Source of the DNA: Liolophura sinensis
Taxonomy: Eukaryota; Mollusca; Polyplacophora; Chitonida; Chitonidae
Direction: 5' to 3'
NCBI RefSeq assembly: GCF_032854445.1
Contig: NC_088301.1
Location: 38,429,187-38,493,186 of the forward strand
DNA: 64,000 nucleotides
Shown here: positions 1 through 11,630 of the stretch, piece after piece
Layout of the letters: each line of letters begins with the position of its first letter
Position numbering within the stretch: the first letter of the stretch is position 1
Program-made: the position numbers and the translations under genes
The notes under the pieces: model-generated
Databases searched by the model: none
The model's input: the letters and a program-made list of their open reading frames with translations, nothing else
Told to the model about the DNA's origin: nothing

Positions 1-59
1 CTGATCATGTGCATATACATATAACAAACTTCAGTTCACACAGCAGTGTAAATAGTTCA

Positions 60-427
60 TGAGTGAGTGAGTGCCTGGGGTTTAACGTCATACATAACAA
101 TTTTTCAGTCATATGATGACAAAGGAATCCTTATAGTGCATAAAAGGTGTAATCTGCCTTGTTGTTGCAGGATGGATTTATAAAATTTATTTTATCTAGT
201 GCTGCTTCACTAAGACAACTTACGGAAGGCAAGTAAGTCGCCCCACCTGAGCCATTATACTGATATGGGTCAACCAATTGTTGCACTATTCCCTTAATGC
301 TGAATGCCAAGCGAGGAAGTTATAACTTCTTCTTTTTAAGGCCTTAGGTGTGACCCTATTCAGGACTGACCCTCGATCTACCGCCCCAGAAGAAGACGCT
401 TTACCAACTGAGCCATCGGGGCCGGGA
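60..427 (-). mobile_element. tRNA-derived SINE-like element, about 370 bp
   Basis: Read on the minus strand, the element begins near 427 with a tRNA-like head. It has an A-box-like TGGCTCAGTTGG and a B-box-like GATCGAGGG. A central body follows (around 180-330, on the plus strand including GTTGCACTATTCCCTTAATG), then a tail at 60-130 related to CATATGACTGAAAAATTGTT. The same tail type appears at 39410-39440, which supports a dispersed family. The split Pol III promoter shape and the absence of any clover-leaf 3' half argue for a SINE rather than a tRNA gene. Exact ends are uncertain because no target-site duplication was found. Confidence 0.6.
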
Positions 428-1261
428 ATAGTTTATGAAAGATTTCATCAAATTATGTGATTTACAATAAATACAGTCTTTAATATCTTGAGGGAATCTG
501 GCAGGGAGCACTCAAAAATGTTCTACTGAAGTTACACAAAATTAACATCAAATATTCTAACATTACATGTATATACCAAAATATTGCACTGTAGGTTTAT
601 AGTTTATTTTCAAAGGTGATCTACCTGTATTAGCTGGGGTATGGTTAAATTAGCTTAGGCCCCAAAAATATGAGTGAAAGTTTTTTGTATGACTTCCAGG
701 TACATGTAAGGCCATCCTTCACAGATCAATACTTCATTCTGACATGTTGACTCTTGTTCAAACAGGACTCATTTAGCATAAGCAAATAAAATCTACAGAA
801 CAGAAAAGAAAACTTCCATGCCTACTGCAACTGAGTCTTTACAAACAGATTTATTTAAAGAAATAAATCCATCAAGTTATGCAGAATTTTGCCTGGGATA
901 GAGATTAATAATTAGACCCTATCTCAATACCAGGTCACAACATGTTGTGCATGTAATTACGCTAAAAACTGTTATGCTAAAAACCCTCTGTAATGCAATA
1001 ACATTCTACCCAATACACAGAATTTTATTTAAACAAAATATACGTAGGTCTTTCGTATGATCAAAATTATGCCAGAATCAGGATCAGAATTCAGTTTCAT
1101 TCTGTTAATAGTTGTGCCTAGTTGTAACTTGTAGAAATTTTTATTATGCATGTAAATTGTTTTTAGTTTAACAAGTAACATTGGGAGTATTTGGATAGGT
1201 GTAACTGTAGTGAAAATGTGTCTCCTACTAACACAATTTCTCTTTCAAGCCAGAATAGATT

Positions 1262-1350
1262 GACTCTTTGATTGTTGTTTAACATCGCACTGAAGAATTT
1301 TTCATACATACGATGATAGTCAGGAATATGGGTAGGAACACTGCAGTGTC
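1262..1350 (-). repeat. Old SINE 3'-tail fragment
   Basis: The minus strand reads like the common SINE tail of this window: a CATCGTATGTATGAAAAATT motif, then a TTCTTCAGTGCGATGTTAAA motif and CAACAATCAA. This matches the layout of the better-preserved tails at 2360-2420 and 29300-29345. The tRNA-like head is absent. It is probably a diverged, 5'-truncated copy. Confidence 0.4.
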
Positions 1351-1467
1351 CAGAATATTTGGGATCATTGAGAATATACACATATTAATATTAAACAACA
1401 TAATTTACATTAGTTTTAGTTTTTAGTTATATGAATTGAATCATCTAGACTCACTCAGAGTACTTAC

Positions 1468-1622
1468 CCATATCTTTTAACTGAATCTATAAAGTATATA
1501 GGCTTGCCACCAACAATTTTCATGCGGGTTGAAGGAGTAAGAGTTGTTCCAAATGGTGCATTTTTGAGGACAAAGTCTGCCTCCTTTGGATGAGTTAAGA
1601 ACTCAAACTCAGGTTTTTCATT
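1468..1622 (-). CDS. Internal coding exon of an unidentified minus-strand gene
   Basis: The exon is bounded on the minus strand by a good acceptor (TTTTGTAG) and a consensus donor (GG|GTAAGT). It is open for 51 codons plus 2 nt and starts in phase 0. The peptide begins NEKPEFEFLTHPKEADFVLK, contains TPSTRMKIVGGKPIYFID and ends VKRY. The composition is ordinary soluble protein, with no membrane segment. I do not recognise the family. Candidate upstream exons are at 2941-2976, 3156-3240 and 9294-9314. Downstream exons and the stop would lie between here and the left edge or outside the window. Confidence 0.55.
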
Positions 1623-2156
1623 CTACAAAACAAAAGAAAAAATCAAAGCTGAGCAAGAACAGGCAAGAAGGTCACCCAAACAGGAAGCAAATATTATCTC
1701 ATAAAAAAAATAAATACTGATATACACCATACCTTTCTTCACTTTCTAAAGCTGAACACAAATGAAAGATTATCTCTTTTCTAAACATACATGCATTTTA
1801 GATAAAGATAGCTTATATCTGGTATCATGAACAGATACAGATAATGATTGTTTCTATGTTTATCACATACTTTTTAAATAAAGCATCAAAGAATTACCAA
1901 AGTTGATCAAAAGGGAAATTATGGTTTGAGCATTCACATCTATTTAAAACTCCATTACAACCCTTCATTTTACAAAAATGTCACATTTCACAAAATAAGA
2001 ATGAAGGTGGGTACTATAATGTCTATCATGATGCTGAAACAACATAGAGAAACATGCAATGGATTTCAGCAACAAGGTAACTACCAGTATGTATGCATGT
2101 ATACACGTACTGTGTATGCCTGTAAGGCAAATACTCCAAAATTATATTCAAAAGCA

Positions 2157-2424
2157 GGGGCCTCCGTGGCTCAGTTGGTTAGCGCGCTAGCGCAGCATAA
2201 TGACCCAGGAGCCTCTCACCAATGCGGTCGCTGTGAGTTCAAGTCCAGTTCATGCTGGCTTCCTCTCCGGCCTTACGTGGGAAGGTCTGCAGCAACCTGT
2301 GGATGGTCGCAGGTGTCCCCCGGGCTCTGCCCGGTTTCCACCCACCATAATGCTGGCCGCCGTCGTATAAGTGAAACATTCTTGAGTACGGCGTAAAACA
2401 CCAATCAAATAAATAAATAAATAA
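2157..2424 (+). mobile_element. Full-length tRNA-derived SINE with 13 bp target duplication
   Basis: The head GCCTCCGTGGCTCAGTTGGT contains a Pol III A box (TGGCTCAGTTGG). A B box (GTTCAAGTCC) lies about 75 bp further on. The body includes CACCATAATGCTGGCCGCCG and the tail is CACCAATCA followed by (AAAT)n. The 13 bp ATATTCAAAAGCA occurs on both sides, at 2144-2156 and 2425-2437, so the ends are exact. This is the best reference copy of the main SINE family here. Other copies lie at 25830, 27240 (-), 43949 (-), 48254, 49163, 51355 (-), 53066, 58174 (-) and 58392 (-). Confidence 0.9.
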
Positions 2425-2940
2425 ATATTCAAAAGCATAGGAGCAAATGAAGGTACCATTACAATACAATTTGACAACTTTGTTCAATATGAACAGGCTA
2501 TGGGGCTGTTTTAAAATGTATGTGCATAAACTAGTATTTGTAGTTTAATGCTAATGAATTTGTACTTTAATGCTAATGGAATTGCATAGCTGGGATTCAA
2601 ATAATAAAGCCAAAGATGTACATGTGTACAGTATGTACATACAATTAAAACACACATGGATACATTTACATAAAGTGTAACGTTACAAAAAAAAATAAAT
2701 AAAACACTCTAAATGTGACCATTTAGTCCATTTTTCATGTATGATTTAATACAGATAATGTATCGGCATTTCAGTCAAAAACAGTTTGGGACATGTATGG
2801 TCCTTAAAATAACATCAAACTAACCTCTACTAAGGTTTTGTAATGGATATATGCTATATACCTGTGTGTTGAATGTGAATGTTCGGATTTAATTATTTCA
2901 TGAAACCTGACCTACAAATACTGATATATAAGACACTTAC

Positions 2941-2976
2941 TTTCTTCCGTGGAAAGATTCTGCCATCCATTTTTAG
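2941..2976 (-). CDS. Candidate 36 nt exon of the unidentified minus-strand gene
   Basis: On the minus strand a strong pyrimidine-rich acceptor ends in GAGACTGTAG and is followed by 36 nt and a donor AAA|GTAAGT. In phase 0 it reads LKMDGRIFPRKK, which joins in frame to the exon at 1468-1622. The small size and lack of a known homologue make it tentative. It could be a chance pairing of splice sites. Confidence 0.3.
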
Positions 2977-3155
2977 CTACAGTCTCAGGACACAGAATAA
3001 AGTAAACACCATTTGCAATGTAATCCAAGAAGAATCTCACTCCACAAACAAGGCACCAAAACAACAGAATGTACATACATGTACATTCTGATATATACAG
3101 GTACATGTATACATGTACACCAGGCCTCCCTCTAAAGAGATATCCAGTTACTTAC

Positions 3156-3240
3156 CAGCAGTTTTAAGGCACAGGTCCAATTTGACACAGATCGGTTTGT
3201 CTTCAACGGAAATTTCTTGTTTGAGGTACGGTCATAATTA
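3156..3240 (-). CDS. Candidate exon of the unidentified minus-strand gene
   Basis: On the minus strand this runs from a weak acceptor (AAATGTACAG) to a consensus donor (CTG|GTAAGT). The frame compatible with the next two exons reads NYDRTSNKKFPL through ALKLL. A second open frame (KQEISVEDKPICVKLDLCLK) looks at least as protein-like but would hit a stop in the exon at 1468-1622. The exon, its start and its frame are therefore uncertain. Confidence 0.25.
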
Positions 3241-6200
3241 CTGTACATTTTAATACAGAACAGCTACATGTATATACATACATGTACATAGACACATACA
3301 GGCACACATGTATGGATCAGATTAAACATACTAAATCCATGTCACAGAAAGAATGTAACGATAGATGATCCATCCACAGGTAAATCCTTGAAACGATAAC
3401 TGTTCACAGATGTTCGAGTGTACAAGAGCATGAAATGTTTGACATGCCTCAACAGGGCCAAATCAACAACATGTAACAGGCTAGTTTATAAATCATTCAG
3501 AGCCCTAGGTCTGCATAACTGCCACTTAACACACTGCTAAAAGCTGGTAATTTGGCAATACATAAACATAACACCAGTCAGCTTACGCCATAGAATCATA
3601 AATCAGGTTACATATGTACATTATATATGCTCATATATAGCTGTTACATGTAAACAAGTTTTTATGATGTATACTGCATTGTAAACCAGGTACAAGTCAA
3701 GGTACAAGTACAGACATTTAATTCTAATGGAAAAGGAACATAAAACAATCTTTGTGAAATGGTATATGAATATGTTAGCTCTGAGCCAGCCACGGGTCAG
3801 GTGTCAGCAGTCAGGATTTACAGCTGATTAACCATGGACTAGCACATCTTATTCTGAATCCTAAAACCACTCTGTACATGTAGCTTCAAAACATCCATTA
3901 ACTCTTTTGCACTTGTAATACCGTTCTAGGCAAAACTGCCTATGTACCCACAACAACATTTCTCTTAACGTTTAAAGGAACAGTACTGCAGTCCAGATGA
4001 CAAATGACACCTTAAATTAGACCACCATAAAAGGCAGTTGTGATCTATTCCTATTGGCAAACCCCTATTGACAAACCCTACTGACATCTTCCTAGACAGA
4101 CAATAGGCATTCTGAACTATTTTCATGGATTCTGCTCTTAGTTCCAAGCAACAACATGAACAACATCCGAATCCATTGCGGAGCATGACTACAACAATAA
4201 TAATGGAATCAAACTCTATTTCTACAGCTCTGTGTGTCTTCCAAAAAAAAAAACTACAGGATTTTTATAAAATAAAAGGCTTAATCCTAGATAAGTGTAT
4301 GCTACCTACAATTTGTTACATATAGGATATTCAGATGTCAAATGAACAGGACAACAATTGGGATAAACGAAGAGACTTTTGAAATTCGTGCATAAAAAAT
4401 ACAGATGTTTCTTGTGTACATGTACATGTACCTTGCAGTGTGGGTTCTTGCTTAAATCAAGATAAATCAAGAGAATAAACTTGTGTTTCCCAGTCAATGC
4501 ATAGGATATCGAAGGGACTAAAACCACCCTCCAAAATTCTGCATGATAACAAGTATTAAAATGGCAAATGAACAGAACTTTACTCATATTTTAAGTGGCT
4601 ATATTAGTAAACCACGTCAAAGCAGTGACCCAAGTACGATGTTTACAAAGGTTTGTGAAACTGTCATGTTGAAGTGAACACGCAACTTGCACACAACACA
4701 AAGAAATATATAATTCATTTGCATCAAACGATACTAGGTTCAGAGATCGTACATGTATATACATGTATCTACATGATCCGTCATAGCCCAAGCTAGCTGA
4801 GACAATACCAATGTATCCTTTAGCATCAGTGCAACATACCTTCACAGGTACAACTTTACTGAAAACAGCAACTCAAGTGCATACTTATATTCGGTATACA
4901 GTGATTCCTTAATTCAGCAAAAGTGTAGATCTATACATGTATGTCAAAGCAAGCATCCTTCAACATTAATCAGGCCATTTAAACTTTTGATTCATTTTCG
5001 ACAAAATGTTGACAATGAAATCCAAATATTAGCATAGTGCCCACTGTATGTCAAAGTCCATAACAGGAAAAAACATAATTTGGCAAAAAATGGGTGAAAC
5101 AGCCCAAAGCTTGAACTTGATCTGTAAAAATCAAATCTGATCTGAAAAAAGAATAAGACGATATATCCAAACCCTAAATATTTTCTTTCTTGAGCAATAT
5201 TTCCAAATTCCATATGCTTCCATCTGTTTGCTTTACAACCACAAATAAGGTCACCCATTACATGTATCAATATTGGTGGCACTGCCACTACTGTGTATTT
5301 TTAGTTAAAGGATGTCTCAGTGTCTTTCAAAAATCCTATTCTTCTGAAATTAAGATGAGAGAGATAAAGAAATGAGACACTCTGATCTCAAAGACAGGCC
5401 AAATCTTTGGCGACAACACAGTATGTGCATGTACACGTATTATATGAAGGATGCCATCAGTTTCCTTGGGATCTGGTAATCATGAATAGTACCAGTCTGA
5501 GAGTTGATGATATAATTTTGCTGACACGAACAATGTCAAAAAGTAACTTTTTTCAACAATAAATCTGACGCAAAAATCCCCTTAGACCTGAATTCTGCCG
5601 AGTACCACCATATGGGATAAAATGAAATGCAGAATTCTTATTGGTCTCTGTAGATCATGGTGTAGGTTTCAAAAGTAGTTATATATATACAAGTAATATA
5701 AAGATATATAAGCTGCAGTGAACAGCTCATTAAGGCACAACTTTTCCCTTCTGAAGCTACATGTAGTAGACTGCAATTTCCATTTAGCTGGTCCCTTTTC
5801 TACCAAACAGCCAAGATTAAATTCTCAAATATTTTTCTTTAATATCTCCTTCCAAGTCCACAACAGCTCCTCTCCATTGCTGAGTTGGGGGCAACTGATA
5901 TTCCAAAAGCTAGCCTTTTAACTTTTCTTAGTACAATTGTGGATAAAATAATTCTATTTGAAATTTCCATAAAAGTTTTTTTTCACATCAAGCTTATTAC
6001 TTTATAACCATAGGTAAACAGCATGTGCCATGTGCATTGAGCATGCTCAACCCAGCACATTTGACCAGCTAAACTATATCTACATGTAACCTAATCCCAC
6101 ACAACTATGAAACATGTATCTTAAGTTACATCAAGTGAAAAAATGTCTGTTAGCTTTTACTAATTCTTTTGTTTGCAATTTTCATATATGAAGAGCCTTT

Positions 6201-6664
6201 GGACACTATGAAGTATCTCTGCTTGTAAATTTGAATAACAGTTATCCTAATACAGTGCCAGAGGCAACTTTTCAGTGTACAGTCCCAATATTGATTTATT
6301 GTCCGGTCACTAGTGCCAAGAGAATAATAACGACAGGAGCCAGAGTTGTGAGCTGCTCAGGAAATGAATGAACTCGCTATATAGTTTACCCTGCAGCATG
6401 ATTGATCTGGAGGGTTCACTTTTGGACTCCAGTAACGCAATCAGGGCAAATATCCAATATATTCTGATACGGCTACTGTATTGTCACTATAATTAAATTA
6501 CACTCCATTCTCCACACACACACATGTAAGGCTACACTACATTAAAATTCATAAATATAACATTCAATTTACATAAAATCGTTCAGTTCAGATGAAAAAG
6601 TGCAAAAAATTAGTTGTATATATGTTCTTCAATGTTTTTTTTTATTTGAAAATAAAGTTTTGTA

Positions 6665-6821
6665 TGGTGGGTATTTGGAATCACCTCTTGGTATATCTTG
6701 TTTTTGCGTAATAATGTTATGAAGATTGAGCACATCTTTAATAAGTGTGTTTGTAATAGAATTTGGTCTCTTCAGCTAACAAATATGATGCAGACCAAGA
6801 GGTGGTCCCAAATGCCAACCG
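6665..6821. mobile_element. MITE with about 28 bp terminal inverted repeats and TA target sites
   Basis: The left end reads TGGTGGGTATTTGGAATCAC followed by CTCTTGGT. The reverse complement of the right end reads CGGTTGGCATTTGGGACCAC followed by CTCTTGGT. The element is about 157 bp and each end is flanked by TA (6663-6664 and 6822-6823), the target duplication of Tc1/mariner-type transposons. There is no transposase, so it is a non-autonomous element. Confidence 0.7.
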
Positions 6822-8465
6822 TATAAAAATATTTCCATATACCCTTTTATCATATAAATTAAAAACCACATGAATTAAGTTTCCATGCGGTTTCATCTGA
6901 TTTTGGCATCATTTTTATATTTTCTCATTCTATAAGGTTATGTTCCTCAGAAGTCAATAATACACATTTAATTTCAGTTGTGAAATATCTCATGAATTAT
7001 TCAAACTGAGTGTTATCCATCATTTCCTTTCTGTGAAAAGTTTTCTCGTATTGAAATCAAAATTTCATATTAATTTAAAAGCACATGTATGCATGCACAC
7101 GCCATGTATGCATACATGCAGATGTATGTGTATATCGGTATAATAAATGTCTTGTACAGTACTTACACGCATGGAACTAACGTAAATGAGGTTTAATAGT
7201 TCAAATGAAAGATATTACCAATGTAAATGTAGCCAAGTACATGTACAAGTACCTTAATGTTATCACTGTTACACCCTACCATGAAAATTCAGCCAAAAGT
7301 AAATTCCTAAATATTTGGGTAGTTCAGTAAAAGGCTGACAAACACATAAAATTGGATTAGTTTGTCGACACTGGAAGGCACTCTATGAGGTAGCAAACAT
7401 TTCCCAGTCTGAACAACATACATCCATTACTGCCATTTACAGAAGGGACATACACAGGTCAATAGCAACGAATAGCACAGGTATAAAGCCGGCACACCAC
7501 AGAGAAATCAAATTAAGGCTTAGGGCAGTGACATGGGTCAACACACATCTGATAGGTGCATTTGGGGGCTGACATACATGTACGCCAACAGCATAGAAAA
7601 TAAATGCTTCAATGATACATTTTAAAGAGTGCACAAATATCTTATTTGCACATACATATAGCACTGATAGCAGTCAAACATGATTAAATTACCCAACAGA
7701 AAAGACTATCTGACATTTGTAGAATGAAACATGGAAACCTGATTCATGTGTATCAGTGCCTGAATTGTAGGTATTTGAATACATTTACTGGCAGCAGCAA
7801 GTAATTCAATCTCAATAAATTGCCTTGCTATAGTCTTCTTGGACAAAACATTCACATGTAACACAGACCACTGATGTACTGTTAACAAAAGTCCTGTTTT
7901 TACTAGTGTACATGTACATGTAAATCAGAATCATAACAGGTACATTTTTGGGTAATAAATCATAACCCTCAAGGGTAAAACAAAATCTGAAGATATTGCC
8001 TCCTTGTCCTCATAAATGCGTACAATATATGCTCTTAGAATAAATGTACAAATAATAGTAGAATTACAGTACATGATAATAACTGCATGTAACAGTATTC
8101 CATTTACAAAACAAATTTGAAGTGATCATTGGAAAATTAAACTGATGTAAGTTTGCTCTGGTGAAATGTAATGCAATGCAATAACATCATTTAGCCTACC
8201 TTCTATACATGTATATGCTTTATGCAGTGTATGATAACCTCTGAATCTCAGAAATGTCTGCTGAAATGGTATGCATACTGTATATTCATTATACATTACT
8301 GAATCTCAGACCTATGTAGCCTAGGAAAAAAACAGATCGATGTTGTGCTAAGGATTAATCGACAGACAAAAAGAAATGGAACATAACAGTCTGCAAATTT
8401 AAGGTTGTGGAGACGTATTTAATGGGTAACTTTTGTCTCAAATGCTGTGACACACTACAACAGCA

Positions 8466-8575
8466 ACTACATCAGGTTTTTAAATGGAGCTCGCTAGTTC
8501 TGACATTGGTTTGGGGACACGCGCGGCCTAACAAAATTTTGCCAAACCTAATGAACAGAGCAATCTCGGACTAAT
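8466..8575. repeat. Dispersed repeat, copy 1 (pair at 37284-37384)
   Basis: This stretch shares CATCAGGTTTT, AATGGAGC, AAAATTTTGCC and a CAATCTCGGACTA-like end, in the same order and spacing, with 37284-37384. The two copies have diverged between those blocks. The element type is unknown. There is no ORF and no clear inverted terminus. Confidence 0.5.
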
Positions 8576-9293
8576 GTATATGATACAAAAAATGATAAAT
8601 CAAAATGTCATAGCTATCTTTCCCACCATGCTGATTATATAAGAGACATACACATGAACATGTAGAGATATCCCAAAGCATTGAATATCATGGAACTTTC
8701 ATGAGAGATCTGGTTGACCTACCTATACTTATATGCTCTTTGTGGGGCCGATGAAATCCATTTCATATTTAATTATGTATGCACAAGTTCATGCTCTATC
8801 ATATCATGCTGTCATTTATGTTGAAATGAGTTATATTCATAATTAGTCACTTCCCCTACACATGTAGTCACTTAATTAGGCCTAAAACATTCTGTGTTCC
8901 ATCAATATAAAATTACTGAATACATACCATCTTACAATTTTCTAGCTCACAACTTTTACAAAATAACTTTAAATGTTTGACATAATATAAAAAAAGTCTC
9001 ACATTTACGCCATAAGTATATGTCTTACAAAATTTGTATGATATATTGTGATATACTAAAAAACTAAATGGTAGGCCATGTACGTAAAGCTTCAGCGTTA
9101 CCATGGTTATGCAGGCCCATGGACTTAGGGCACCGGTACTGTAATTGAAATATACACTACGTAAATTTGAATTTGACTTATCAGCTTGTCATGACAACGC
9201 CTTTTTATTTCAGCCTCCAACAGTAAACTAGGCAGTAATTTAATATTCTTCTTCCGTTCTAGAAATCCATATAAAAGTTTAACTTAAACTTAC

Positions 9294-9314
9294 TCTTCGT
9301 CCACATTTCGGCAT
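9294..9314 (-). CDS. Candidate first coding exon of a minus-strand gene (MPKCGRR)
   Basis: On the minus strand an ATG is followed by six codons (PKCGRR) and a consensus donor AGA|GTAAGT. The region just upstream (9320-9620) is richer in CpG than its surroundings, which fits a promoter or 5' UTR. It could be the start of the gene whose exon lies at 1468-1622, but 6 kb separates it from the next candidate exon and there is no homology to confirm the link. Confidence 0.25.
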
Positions 9315-10686
9315 GTTGAATCCGCAAGAATCTTTTCCTCTGTTCCTTAGGTAGAAGGATTCAAGTATCTACCATATACCAGACATTGTAAATTTGATCC
9401 CACTCTAAACCTATTGAACCCTGTTTTGTGAGGCGCTTAGCTCCCGGCCTGTTTCAATAGGCGTTACTATCAGAAAGTAACAACAAACCATTTACAGTGC
9501 AACAAAATAACCGCGCACGTGTGAAAGCGTCTAGCTGTTGCTGTTGACAGTGCTGAGTAGGGCCTCGCTAACACCTCAGCCGCTACTTCGTAGTTTTGCT
9601 GTGCCGATCAGGTAACTTTATTGATTCAAGCTTAATCATTTCAAGTAGCTGTGGGAGATTAAATCCAACACCACAATAACCCAGATGGCAATAAAACTGC
9701 TAAGCCACATACGACAACCATGGTATCAAGGGGCTGAACTTTATCAAACGAAAAGGCATTGCACAGTTTCTTCCCTTGGCTTGAGCTGCGGTAAGATTGG
9801 ACGGCGTCAGCGCTGCCTCATAGTGCTGCTGGCCTGAAACATAGCTAGGCCTACATTGTCATGATGAATATAACAATTGTTCCAAATAATTTGTGTATAT
9901 ATATGAGTGTGTTATTTTTTGTCATACAATACTGACATGACAAAAGAACAAGATCAATATACCAGTTAAGGGAGAGAGATATATACACTGCCGCGATCAA
10001 TCCAAGGTACATTGCATATGAATCCATTATTTGTTGGTCGACTCACCAGTAACGGCGGGTTTGTGGCGCGTGAGAGTTGGGCTGGGAGAGTCTTTTATAA
10101 TTTTTTTCAACAATCGTTGAAGAGGGGAGGACGACACCAGAAAGAATAATTTAACGAAACGGTTGCCTTAATCGTTGTAAACTCATATGATAACTGGCAA
10201 TTTATGTAGTTAACCCCAACGCAGTAATTAACAAGTACTCCTAAATGACATTAACTTTGTTATTTTGCCGTCCACTTTGTAGGCTTGTAGGCTCATTTGG
10301 CTTACCTTTTTCAATATCAGCAATTTTCAGCCGCATTTTATGTCACCTACGGTACTCAACAAGTACGTTAACTGATTGACTGAGTGCTTTGACGACCGCA
10401 ACTTTGAACACACTCTAATTCATATGTGCTCTTACAGTACGTGGGTGCTTCGTCCACTCATTACTGGCAATCCATTTGCCGTCCAATAAATAGCAACTTT
10501 TTGCCTTTCCTTCCCTTCTCTTTTTTAGGCATGCAGATAATAGAAGGCCTTTTTTGCATGGCCAGGCCAACCACTGGACCACAGAACATACAGATTTCAA
10601 CTTTAAGATTGAATTTTCATTTTACTCAAAGGAGTGTTTTAGATAACGACTGCTCCATAAAACATTTCACGTATATGCACTTTTAA

Positions 10687-10688
10687 TG

Positions 10689-10754
<66 letters not shown>
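10687..10754. repeat. (AT)n microsatellite, about 34 units
   Basis: An uninterrupted run of AT dinucleotides. It produces the false tyrosine-isoleucine alternation seen when this stretch is translated. Likely polymorphic in length. Confidence 0.95.
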
Positions 10755-10757
<3 letters not shown>

Positions 10758-11586
10758 CATAAATGAAGAGGTCACTGGAGATTTTTGGAAAAAAATTGAT
10801 CAGCGCATATTCAAACAAAATCTTGGCAATAGTTTTAAATAGTCCAAATGATAACAAGTTTACACAACATATCAGCGTCATCTGCACAAGTATTACAGTT
10901 CAATATTGGGAGCAATAATAAATATTGCAAAACTGCAAGTAGCTTTATAAAACTTATTCAAACTTGAAAATCATTTTAACACTATAAATAGTACAGGTGT
11001 GTGAATCTGATATATATTCTAAATGACAGTAATTTGATGTTCTCTAGGTATAAAGAGAGAAATCTTGATTTGATCAGCGTGTATGAAAGATTTGCCAAAA
11101 ATGTCATTTACTGGTATATAGCCTATTTAGATGGATGGAATTATTTGCCTGTAAATTTGTTTTCACGACTTACATATCACACCATCCAAATAAGTATAAT
11201 CTCATAGCATAGGGACAGAATTGAGTATACCGGTAATAAGAACACATATAATCATCCAACTTTTAAATATATATACGTGTATAATACTTCATTGACTGTC
11301 ATCATTTATATATTAAAAGAAAAAAATATATATATTATTATGCATTTCATATGGAGATATTTTGCACTTAAAGTGAGTATTTATTGTGCTCTGCGATTTA
11401 CTTTAGATTTGTTCTTTATATAGTAAATTAAGGAGACTACAGAAAGGAAAATATCAAGTTTTATGAGAGTTGACTTCTGCCAAGAGTTGGGCATGAGATT
11501 TTGTTGTGGCTTTGCACCACATTAAATTGTAAATATCATGTGTTTCAGGTTCCATTTTTGACAATTATAAATACATGCACATTTTA

Positions 11587-11630
11587 ATATGACCTCGGGA
11601 TTAAACCATAAGACTTTAAAAATGGTACAC
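11587..11630 (+). repeat. Fragment of a second SINE family
   Basis: ATTAAACCATAAGACTTTAA followed by AATGGTAC is shared with 14630-14662 (ATTAAACCATAAGACATTAA followed by AGTGGTAC). The latter is preceded by a tRNA-like head, so this is a truncated copy of the same family. Confidence 0.5.

Larger units (their letters stand above)
3250..9290. other. Six kb without a recognisable gene
   Basis: AT-rich sequence with many TACATGTA-like palindromes and stops in every frame at short intervals. If the exon candidates on both sides belong to one gene, this is its first intron. Only a TA-flanked inverted-repeat element at 6665-6821 and a dispersed repeat at 8466-8575 stand out. I see no conserved protein fragment on either strand. 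Confidence 0.6.

Noticed and set aside
360-427. Minus-strand tRNA gene
   Set aside because: A and B boxes are present but the acceptor and T arms do not fold as a tRNA. It is the head of a SINE-like element.
2161-2240. tRNA gene (A and B boxes)
   Set aside because: The sequence continues into a SINE body and (AAAT)n tail with target duplications, and no acceptor stem pairs with the 5' end.
10639-10887. 82-codon minus-strand ORF rich in Tyr-Ile
   Set aside because: It is the translation of the (AT)n microsatellite.
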